Shown one piece after another: positions 1 through 5,096 of a DNA stretch of 5,096 nucleotides. The position numbers and the translations under genes were made by a program. The stretch comes from Streptomyces speibonae (lineage in GTDB: Bacteria > Actinomycetota > Actinomycetes > Streptomycetales > Streptomycetaceae): positions 158,320 to 163,415 of the forward strand of contig KL568524.1 in NCBI GenBank assembly GCA_000715605.1. Direction: 5' to 3'. The first letter of the stretch is position 1. Each line of letters opens with the position of its first letter. The notes under the pieces are model-generated. The model was not told the origin of the DNA. It made no database searches and worked only from the letters and a program-made list of their open reading frames with translations.

Positions 1-848
1 CCGCCGATGAGGGAGACGTCCTCGGCGGTGAGATGGGTGTTGTGGATCCCGGTGGTGCGCGGTCCGAGGACGCCGTGCAGGGCCAGGAGCTGGGTGGGGG
101 TGCACCCGTGCGCCTCGCGGCAGGCGTCGTTCTCGGCGGTCTGCTCGGACAGATGCACATGGAGCGGGGCCCGCCGCTCCTCGGCCCAGCGGGCCACGGT
201 GGCCAGCTGCCGTGCCGGTACGGCCCGGACGGAGTGGATCGCCGCCCCGATCCGTGCGTGATCCCGTTCCTTGAGAAGTGAACAGCGTTCGGCCCAGGTG
301 TCCGCGTCGCCGTCGGAGAAGCGGAGCTGGTGGGCGGTGGGCGGCCGGCCGAAGCCGGAGGAGAGATAGGCGGTGTCGAGGAGGGTGATGCGGATTCCGG
401 CTTCGGCGGCGGCCGCGACGAGCGCCTCCCCCATGGCGTTGGGGTCGGCGTAGGGGGTGCCGCCGGGGGCGTGGTGGACGTAGTGGAACTCGCCGACGGT
501 GGTGACGCCGGCCAGCGCCATCTCGGCGTACACGGCCCGTGCGAGGGCGTGGCAGGTGTCCGGGGTGAGCCGTTCGGCCGTGGCGTACATGATCTCGCGC
601 CAGGTCCAGAAGGTGCCGGAGCCCACCTGGACGGTGGAGCGCAGGGCGCGGTGGAAGGCGTGGCTGTGGGCGTTGGCCAGGCCCGGCAGGGTCAGTCCGC
701 GCAGGATCTCGGCCCCGGGCGGCGGGGCGGGGGTGTCCGGGCGGACGGCGGAGAAGCGGCCGTCCTGGACGGTGAGGGTCACGCCCGGCTCGACGTGGGT
801 GCCGAGCCAGGCGTGCTCCAGCCAGTACGTCCGCTGGGTGGCAGTCAC
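1..848 (-). CDS. hutF: Formimidoylglutamate deiminase (HutF), C-terminus beyond window edge
   Basis: Amidohydrolase-superfamily enzyme that hydrolyses N-formimidoyl-L-glutamate to N-formyl-L-glutamate and ammonia in cytosolic histidine degradation. I translated 282 codons from a GTG at 848-846; the family is roughly 450 residues, so the last third lies beyond position 1. Visible landmarks are the metal-binding HSHAFHRALR (His61, His63), the segment TFWTWREIMY at residues 79-88, AIHSVRAV (His205), HVHLSEQTAEN (His230/His232, Glu235) and HNTHL (His269/His272). These match the zinc ligands and catalytic Glu/His of characterised HutF proteins; the final Asp ligand falls outside the window. The GTG start overlaps the stop of the upstream amidohydrolase gene (GTGA) and has GGAAGGA 11 bases before it, so coupled translation is likely. 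The imidazolonepropionase hutI would be expected next, but is not seen. HutF is favoured over other deaminases because of the HSHAFHR and HSVRAV motifs and the hut context. Confidence 0.93.
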   Translation of the reverse strand, partial: MTATQRTYWLEHAWLGTHVEPGVTLTVQDGRFSAVRPDTPAPPPGAEILRGLTLPGLANAHSHAFHRALRSTVQVGSGTFWTWREIMYATAERLTPDTCHALARAVYAEMALAGVTTVGEFHYVHHAPGGTPYADPNAMGEALVAAAAEAGIRITLLDTAYLSSGFGRPPTAHQLRFSDGDADTWAERCSLLKERDHARIGAAIHSVRAVPARQLATVARWAEERRAPLHVHLSEQTAENDACREAHGCTPTQLLALHGVLGPRTTGIHNTHLTAEDVSLIG

Positions 849-2089
849 GTGCGGGCCAGTCCTTCCAGTACGTCGGCGAGGGCGAGTACCCCGGCCACGC
901 AGTCGTCCTCGGTGGCGAACTCGGCCGGCGAGTGGGAGACGCCGGTGGGGTTGCGCACGAACAGCATGGCGGTCGGGATGCGTCCGGCGAGGATCCCGGC
1001 GTCGTGTCCGGCGCCGGTGCCGAGGACGGGCACCTTGAGGTCGTCGTCGCTGCCCAGGATGCGGGCGAGTGTGTCGCGCAGGGCGTGGTCGAACTCGACG
1101 ACGGGGGTGAAGGACTCGCGTTCGACGTCCACGTCGACGCCGTGGGCGGCGGCGTGGGCGCGGGCGGCCTTCCGCACGCCGCCGACGACGGCGTCCAGGC
1201 GTTCCTGGTCGGCGGCGCGCGAGTCGAGCCAGCCGCGCACCAGGGAGGGGATGGCGTTGACGCCGTTCGGCTCGACGGCGATCTTGCCGAAGGTGGCGAC
1301 CGCGCCGGCGCGTTCGGCCTCGCGGCGGGCGGCGAGGACGGTCTCGGCGTAGGCCGGCATGGGATCGCGCCGGTCGGGGAGCCGGGTGGTGCCGGCGTGG
1401 TTGGCCTCTCCCCGGAAGTCGAACCTCCACCGCCCGTGCGGCCAGATCGCGGACGCGACGCCGACGGGGTCGCCGGACAGGTCCAGGGCGCGGCCCTGCT
1501 CCACGTGGAGTTCGACGAAGGCACCGATGCGGTCGAGCCGTTCGGGGTCGGCGCCGAGGGTGCCGGGGTCGTGGCCGGCCCGCTCCATGGCCTGCGGGAG
1601 GGTGATGCCGTCCGCGTCGGTGAGCCGGTGCGCCTGCTCGACGGTCAGCGCGCCGGCGGTGAGCCGGGAGCCGACACAGGCGAGCCCGAACCTCGCGCCC
1701 TCCTCGTCACCGAAGTTGACGATGCCGAGGGGTCTGGCGAGCCGGACGTCCCTGCGGCGCAGTTCGTCGAGTGCGGCGAAGGCGGACACGACGCCGAGGG
1801 GCCCGTCGAAGGCTCCGCCGTCGGGCACGGAGTCCAGGTGCGAACCGGTGACCACGGCGTCGCCCCGGGCGGGATCGCCGAGCCAGGCCCACTGGTTGCC
1901 GTTCCGGTCGACTTCGTAGTCCAGCCCCCGGCCGCGCGCCTGCGCCTCGAACCACGCCCGGCACTCGCCGTCGGCCTCACCCCAGGCGAACCGCCGGTAC
2001 CCACCGGAAGCGCGATGCCGCCCGATGGGCCGCAACTGCTCCCACATCTCATGAAAGGAGCTCCCACCAGGCTGTGCGCCGTCGCTCAC
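845..2089 (-). CDS. M20-family amidohydrolase (allantoate amidohydrolase / N-carbamoyl-L-amino-acid hydrolase type); proposed N-formylglutamate amidohydrolase of the hut operon
   Basis: A 414-residue dinuclear-metal amidohydrolase, the usual family length. Metal-site motifs are complete: [16 protein letters not shown] (His84, catalytic Asp86, bridging Asp95), FGDEEGARF (Glu129 general base, Glu130 ligand), ELHVEQG (His195) and GVSHSPAE (His386). The lid/dimerisation domain lies at about 212-330 and carries GEANHAGTT (His231), Asn278 in PNGVNAIPS and Arg291 in DSRAAD. In E. coli allantoate amidohydrolase the equivalent His, Asn and Arg contact the substrate. Family knowledge therefore supports hydrolysis of an N-acyl or N-carbamoyl L-amino acid. 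The gene overlaps hutU upstream and hutF downstream by GTGA each, so it is an integral hut gene. No purine or hydantoin genes are nearby. I infer that it cleaves N-formyl-L-glutamate to glutamate and formate, replacing HutG; allantoate or N-carbamoyl substrates remain possible. The GTG start at 2089 is preferred over the ATG at residue 15 (2047) because of the overlap and a GAGGGT 8 bases upstream. Confidence 0.93.
   Translation of the reverse strand: MSDGAQPGGSSFHEMWEQLRPIGRHRASGGYRRFAWGEADGECRAWFEAQARGRGLDYEVDRNGNQWAWLGDPARGDAVVTGSHLDSVPDGGAFDGPLGVVSAFAALDELRRRDVRLARPLGIVNFGDEEGARFGLACVGSRLTAGALTVEQAHRLTDADGITLPQAMERAGHDPGTLGADPERLDRIGAFVELHVEQGRALDLSGDPVGVASAIWPHGRWRFDFRGEANHAGTTRLPDRRDPMPAYAETVLAARREAERAGAVATFGKIAVEPNGVNAIPSLVRGWLDSRAADQERLDAVVGGVRKAARAHAAAHGVDVDVERESFTPVVEFDHALRDTLARILGSDDDLKVPVLGTGAGHDAGILAGRIPTAMLFVRNPTGVSHSPAEFATEDDCVAGVLALADVLEGLART
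860..866 (-). promoter_or_regulatory. Ribosome binding site of hutF
   Basis: GGAAGGA, inside the 3' end of the M20 gene on the minus strand, lies 11 bases before the GTG at 848-846. It supports a GTG start that overlaps the upstream stop codon. Confidence 0.6.
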
Positions 2090-3768
2090 GCCGGATCACC
2101 CTCACGCATCGGCACCCGCACACCCCGCTCGTCCGCCACCGACTCCGCGATGTCGTACCCGGCGTCCACGTGCCGGATCACCCCCATGCCGGGGTCGTTC
2201 GTCAGCACGCGCCGGATCTTCTCGCCCGCCATCGCCGTCCCGTCGGCCACCGTCACCTGCCCGGCGTGGATCGACCGCCCCATGCCGACACCGCCACCGT
2301 GGTGGAGGGACACCCACGACGCCCCCGACGCCACGTTCACCATGGCGTTCAGCAGCGGCCAGTCGGCGATCGCGTCGGAGCCGTCCAGCATCGCCTCGGT
2401 CTCCCGGTAGGGGGAGGCGACCGAACCGCAGTCGAGGTGGTCCCGCCCGATGACGACCGGCGCGGCCAGCTCCCCGCTCGCGACCATGTCGTTGAACCGC
2501 TCACCGGCCTTGTCCCGCTCGCCGTACCCGAGCCAGCAGATGCGCGCGGGCAGCCCTTGGAAGTGGACCCGCTCCCCGGCCATCCTGATCCAGCGGGCGA
2601 GGGACTCGTTCTCCGGGAAGAGGTCCAGGATCGCCCGGTCGGTCCTGGCGATGTCGGCGGGGTCGCCGGACAGCGCGGCCCAGCGGAACGGGCCCTTGCC
2701 CTCGCAGAACAGCGGCCTGATGTACGCCGGCACGAACCCGGGGAAGGCGAACGCCCGCTCGTACCCGGCCAGCTGTGCCTCGCCGCGGAGGGAGTTGCCG
2801 TAGTCGAACACCTCGGCACCGGCGTCCTGGAAGCCGACCATGGCCTCGACGTGCCGGGCCATGGACGCGCGGGCGCGGGCGGTGAAACCGGCCGGGTCCT
2901 TCGCGGCGGCGTCGGCCATGTCCTCGAAGGCGATGCCGAGGGGCAGGTACGCCAGCGGGTCGTGCGCGGAGGTCTGGTCGGTGACGATGTCGATGGGCGC
3001 GCTCATGGAGAGCAGTTGCGGGACCACCTCGGCCGCGTTGCCGAGGACGCCGATGGAGAGGGGCGTGCGCCGGTCCCGGGCTTCGACGGCCAGCTGGAGG
3101 GCGTGGTCGAGGGAGTCGGCCTTGACGTCGAGGTAGCGGTGTTCGATGCGGCGGTCGATGGCGCGGGGGTCGCAGTCGACGCAGAGGGCGACACCGTCGT
3201 TCATGGTGACCGCGAGCGGCTGGGCGCCGCCCATGCCACCGAGGCCGGCGGTGAGGGTGATGGTCCCCGCGAGGGTGCCGCCGAACCTCTTCGCGGCGAC
3301 GGCGGCGAAGGTCTCGTAGGTGCCCTGGAGGATGCCCTGGGTGCCGATGTAGATCCAGGAGCCGGCGGTCATCTGCCCGTACATGGTCAGGCCGAGGGCC
3401 TCCAGGCGGCGGAACTCCTCCCAGTTGGCCCAGTCGCCGACGAGGTTGGAGTTGGCGAGGAGGACGCGCGGGGCCCACTCGTGGGTCTGCATGACGCCGA
3501 CCGGGCGGCCGGACTGGACGAGCATCGTCTCGTCCTGCTTGAGGGTCCTCAGCGTGCGGACCATCGCGTCGAAGGAACGCCAGTCGCGGGCGGCCTTCCC
3601 GGTGCCGCCGTAGACGACGAGCTTGTCGGGGTGCTCGGCGACCTCGGGGTCGAGGTTGTTCTGCAGCATCCGCAGGGCGGCCTCCTGCTGCCAGCCCAGG
3701 GCGCTCGGTTCGGTGCCGCGCGGCGCTCGGACGGGGCGGGGTCCGGGTCCGGGTCCGGGTCCGGCCAT
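2086..3768 (-). CDS. hutU: Urocanate hydratase (HutU)
   Basis: Urocanase, which adds water to urocanate to give 4-imidazolone-5-propionate in the second step of histidine degradation, using tightly bound NAD+ as an electrophile. From the chosen ATG it is 560 residues, close to characterised homologues (about 550-560), and it looks complete. Signatures in order: [13 protein letters not shown] (51-63), QSGRPVGV (85-92), [16 protein letters not shown] (130-145), the NAD+-binding [13 protein letters not shown] (172-184), TDQTSAHDP (263-271), [14 protein letters not shown] (342-355), the catalytic-cysteine region [12 protein letters not shown] (Cys411, matching Cys410 of the Pseudomonas putida enzyme), [10 protein letters not shown] (441-450) and HHGGGVGMG (489-497). 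The start at 3768 is set by an AGGAGG six bases upstream; in-frame ATGs at 3795 and 3783 lie before that site and would add non-conserved residues. The N-terminus begins with a Gly-Pro repeat not usual for the family. It is the first gene of the apparent operon. Confidence 0.97.
   Translation of the reverse strand: MAGPGPGPGPRPVRAPRGTEPSALGWQQEAALRMLQNNLDPEVAEHPDKLVVYGGTGKAARDWRSFDAMVRTLRTLKQDETMLVQSGRPVGVMQTHEWAPRVLLANSNLVGDWANWEEFRRLEALGLTMYGQMTAGSWIYIGTQGILQGTYETFAAVAAKRFGGTLAGTITLTAGLGGMGGAQPLAVTMNDGVALCVDCDPRAIDRRIEHRYLDVKADSLDHALQLAVEARDRRTPLSIGVLGNAAEVVPQLLSMSAPIDIVTDQTSAHDPLAYLPLGIAFEDMADAAAKDPAGFTARARASMARHVEAMVGFQDAGAEVFDYGNSLRGEAQLAGYERAFAFPGFVPAYIRPLFCEGKGPFRWAALSGDPADIARTDRAILDLFPENESLARWIRMAGERVHFQGLPARICWLGYGERDKAGERFNDMVASGELAAPVVIGRDHLDCGSVASPYRETEAMLDGSDAIADWPLLNAMVNVASGASWVSLHHGGGVGMGRSIHAGQVTVADGTAMAGEKIRRVLTNDPGMGVIRHVDAGYDIAESVADERGVRVPMREGDPA
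2098..2103 (-). promoter_or_regulatory. Ribosome binding site of the M20 amidohydrolase gene
   Basis: GAGGGT, within the last codons of hutU on the minus strand, lies eight bases before the GTG at 2089-2087. It supports that overlapping start rather than the ATG at 2047, whose nearest purine-rich stretch (GGGAG) is about 16 bases away. Confidence 0.55.
3741..3764. repeat. Four perfect GTCCGG hexamers inside the hutU 5' end
   Basis: Four uninterrupted copies of GTCCGG (plus-strand reading) lie immediately after the hutU start codon region and encode Gly-Pro four times at residues 3-10 of HutU. Because the unit is six bases, gain or loss of copies by slippage would keep the reading frame and only lengthen or shorten a flexible N-terminal tail ahead of the conserved urocanase sequence, which begins at about residue 14 ([13 protein letters not shown]). 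Confidence 0.85.
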
Positions 3769-3774
3769 GGTGTG

Positions 3775-3780
3775 CCTCCT
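3775..3780 (-). promoter_or_regulatory. Strong ribosome binding site of hutU
   Basis: AGGAGG on the minus strand is a perfect Shine-Dalgarno core, six bases before the ATG at 3768-3766. It decides the hutU start against two in-frame ATGs further upstream at 3795 and 3783. Confidence 0.85.
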
Positions 3781-3817
3781 CATGCTGCGGATCACTGCGG
3801 ACGATCACCGCGGACGA
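3780..3817 (-). repeat. 13-base tandem repeat in the hutU leader
   Basis: On the minus strand TCGTCCGCGGTGA (3817-3805) is followed directly by TCGTCCGCAGTGA (3804-3792), differing at one base, and then by a shorter, degenerate third unit TCCGCAGCATGA (3791-3780). The array occupies most of the presumed 5' untranslated leader of hutU and ends exactly at the edge of the AGGAGG ribosome site. It could be an array of protein-binding half-sites, a leader structure affecting translation, or a neutral duplication. The repeat itself is directly visible; its function is unknown. Confidence 0.6.
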
Positions 3818-3827
3818 CTACTGCAGA

Positions 3828-3852
3828 TATTCACATCCTCAGCTTCTGAATA
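3828..3852. promoter_or_regulatory. Candidate operator: 25-base dyad TATTCA-N13-TGAATA
   Basis: Perfect 6-base inverted arms, TATTCA at 3828-3833 and TGAATA at 3847-3852, are centred on base 3840. They lie in an AT-richer patch of otherwise GC-rich DNA. The dyad covers the proposed hutU -10 box and the start-point region, which is a normal position for a repressor operator. The two arm centres are about 19 bases apart, close to two helical turns. It lies between divergent genes, so one regulator could act on both. The regulator gene is not in the window and the assignment is inference. Confidence 0.4.
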
Positions 3853-3863
3853 GAGCTAGTCAA
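3835..3863 (-). promoter_or_regulatory. Candidate hutU promoter (TTGACT-N17-GAGGAT)
   Basis: Read on the minus strand, TTGACT at 3863-3858 is followed after exactly 17 bases by GAGGAT at 3840-3835. This is close to the Streptomyces housekeeping-sigma consensus (TTGAC and TAGGAT-like), although the usual first T of the -10 is G here. Transcription would start near 3828, giving a leader of about 60 bases before the hutU ATG and driving hutU, the M20 gene and hutF. This is a pattern match only; no transcript data are available. Confidence 0.5.
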
Positions 3864-3954
3864 GACAGGGGGTGTGTCCGCACCGCCGGGCGAGGGATGT
3901 TTGGCTGGATGTATGTGCGCTGACACGGACAACCCCGGACGGACGGGGAACACG

Positions 3955-5096
3955 GTGGCTTACGGCAACGGTCCGACGGACGAGGTGGACCCGCGGGGCG
4001 CCGGACGGGCGGCCCGACGGGACGAGGCGGTGCGGGCCGCCGTGGAGCAGGGGCTGCTCGACGGCGACACCCCCCTGGTGGCCCTGCTGGACGTCACCGG
4101 CATACGGGAGTCGGCGGCCGGGCTGCGGGCGGCGTTCGACGCGGTGACGGCACCCGGCACGCCGGTGCTGCACGCCTTCGCGGTGAAGGCGAGCCCGCTG
4201 GTGCCGGTGCTGCGGCTGCTGCGCGAGGAGGGCATCGGCGCGGAGGTGGCGAGCCCGGGTGAGCTGGCGCTGGCCCGGGCCGCGGGGGTGGCGCCGGAGC
4301 GGACGGTCCTCGACTCGCCCGCGAAGACCCTCGCCGAGCTGCGGGAGGCGATGGCGCTGGGCATCGCCGTGAACGCGGACAATCCGCAGGAGCTGGAGCG
4401 CATCGACGCCCTGAGGGCCGCGTCCGGCTCCCGCTCCCCCATCGGGATACGGGTCAACCCGCAGGTCGGCGGCGGTTCCATCGAGGCGCTCTCGACGGCG
4501 ACGGCGACGTCGAAGTTCGGGGTGGCGCTGCGCGACGAGGGCGCGCGGGAGTGGGTGGTGCGGGCCTGTCTGGACCGGCCGTGGCTGACCCGGCTGCACG
4601 CGCACTCCGGTTCCCAGGGCATCGCGCTGTCGATGATGGCGCGGGGGATCGCGGAGACGTACGACCTGGCGGAGGAGATCAACCGGCGGGCCGGACGGCA
4701 GCAGATCGACACCGTCGACATCGGCGGCGGACTGCCGGTGAACTTCGCGTCCGAGGAGACGAGCCCGACGTACGGGGAGTACGCGCGGCTGCTGCGTGAG
4801 ACGGTCCCGGGGCTGTTCGACGGGCGGTACGGCCTGGTGACCGAGTTCGGACGGTCACTGCTGGCCAAGCACGGCACGGTGGTGGCCCGCGTGGAGTACG
4901 CCAAGAGCGCGGGCGGGCGTCCGGTGGCGGTGACGCACGCGGGCGTCCAGGTGGCGACGCGCACGGTGTACGCACCGCAGTCGTGGCCGCTGAGGATCGC
5001 CGCCTACGACGCGAAGGGGCGGCCCAAGGAGGGGCCGGCGGTCGTGCAGGACGTGGCCGGACCGGCCTGCTTCGCGGGCGACCTGCTCGCCCAGGG
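3955..5096 (+). CDS. Fold-type III PLP-dependent enzyme, diaminopimelate/ornithine decarboxylase-like, C-terminus beyond window edge
   Basis: The first 380 codons of a PLP enzyme with an alanine-racemase-like barrel followed by the start of the beta domain. Visible motifs: HAFAVKAS with the Schiff-base lysine Lys78, GIGAEVASPGEL (93-104, like the LysA G-x-D-V-x-S-x-G-E-L stretch), GIRVNPQVGGG (164-174), TSKFGV (185-190), HAHSGSQG (215-222, LysA H-x-G-S-Q), DIGGGLPVNF (255-264, cofactor phosphate loop) and EFGRSLLAKHG (297-307, LysA E-P-G-R). The LysA C-E-S-x-D motif appears as ACFAGD with Cys372, so the cysteine stays but the following Glu does not. I infer a decarboxylase or related alpha-amino-acid enzyme whose substrate may not be diaminopimelate; a Y4yA-type PLP protein or a racemase-like enzyme is an alternative. 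The GTG start has GGGGA five bases upstream; an in-frame ATG at 3913 is possible but has a poorer ribosome site. It is transcribed divergently from hutU. Confidence 0.85.
   Translation, partial: MAYGNGPTDEVDPRGAGRAARRDEAVRAAVEQGLLDGDTPLVALLDVTGIRESAAGLRAAFDAVTAPGTPVLHAFAVKASPLVPVLRLLREEGIGAEVASPGELALARAAGVAPERTVLDSPAKTLAELREAMALGIAVNADNPQELERIDALRAASGSRSPIGIRVNPQVGGGSIEALSTATATSKFGVALRDEGAREWVVRACLDRPWLTRLHAHSGSQGIALSMMARGIAETYDLAEEINRRAGRQQIDTVDIGGGLPVNFASEETSPTYGEYARLLRETVPGLFDGRYGLVTEFGRSLLAKHGTVVARVEYAKSAGGRPVAVTHAGVQVATRTVYAPQSWPLRIAAYDAKGRPKEGPAVVQDVAGPACFAGDLLAQ

Noticed and set aside
932..2410. Long plus-strand open frame of 492 codons opposite the M20 gene
   Set aside because: It is antisense to motif-complete M20 and hutU sequence, spans two gene ends, is rich in Gly/Val/Asp/Glu as expected of a mirrored GC-rich codon pattern, and shows no recognisable domain.
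3769..3795. Extended HutU starting at the ATG at 3795 or 3783
   Set aside because: Both ATGs are upstream of the AGGAGG and within the repeat array; the added residues match nothing expected of urocanases.
2501..3808. Arg/Pro-rich 435-codon minus-strand frame overlapping hutU
   Set aside because: It is an out-of-frame shadow of hutU; the protein is basic low-complexity sequence with no motif.
2074..3849. Very long plus-strand open frame of 591 codons opposite hutU
   Set aside because: It is antisense to a complete, highly conserved urocanase. Its low-complexity composition and run past both ends of hutU are typical of stop-poor GC-rich DNA.
3830..3856. Possible plus-strand promoter TTCACA-N15-TAGAGC for the PLP enzyme gene
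   Set aside because: The spacer is short and both boxes are weak matches, so it is not listed as a feature. A divergent promoter must exist somewhere in the region but cannot be placed with confidence.
3769..3954. Search for a terminator, small RNA gene or HutC-type TGTA-N2-TACA site between the divergent genes
   Set aside because: No GC-rich hairpin followed by a T-run and no such operator core was seen on either strand.
3856..4964. Minus-strand open frames opposite the PLP enzyme gene (249 and 334 codons)
   Set aside because: The plus strand there encodes an ordered set of fold-type III PLP motifs; the antisense frames are Ser/Arg/Ala-rich without recognisable domains.

Overview
The window is high-GC DNA with strong G/C preference at third codon positions, GTG starts, purine-rich Shine-Dalgarno sequences and tight 4-base gene overlaps. 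This points to an actinomycete, most likely Streptomyces or a close relative; the assignment is an inference from composition and gene content. No RNA genes, CRISPR arrays, insertion sequences or integrase signals were seen.

Layout: positions 1-3768 hold three minus-strand genes that look like one histidine-utilisation (hut) operon, read from right to left. They are hutU (urocanate hydratase, 2086-3768), an M20-family amidohydrolase of the allantoate amidohydrolase / N-carbamoyl-amino-acid hydrolase type (845-2089), and the N-terminal two thirds of hutF (formimidoylglutamate deiminase, running off the window at position 1). Both junctions are 4-base GTGA overlaps, so the genes are probably translationally coupled. 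Positions 3769-3954 form a divergent regulatory region. It carries a plausible hutU promoter, an AT-rich dyad over its -10 element, a 13-base tandem repeat in the presumed leader, and a strong AGGAGG ribosome binding site. From about 3955 to the right edge, the plus strand encodes most of a fold-type III PLP enzyme related to diaminopimelate decarboxylase.

How the genes fit together: HutU hydrates urocanate to imidazolonepropionate. After the HutI step, which is not in this window, HutF deiminates N-formimidoyl-L-glutamate to N-formyl-L-glutamate and ammonia. The HutF route then needs an N-formylglutamate amidohydrolase, and no classical HutG is visible. The M20 enzyme sits between hutU and hutF, is coupled to both, and keeps the M20 metal centre and the residues expected to bind an N-acyl amino acid. 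The main hypothesis here is that it does the HutG job and that an 'allantoate amidohydrolase' label would be misleading. The divergent PLP enzyme has no obvious place in the pathway, and its altered active-site motif suggests a substrate other than meso-diaminopimelate.
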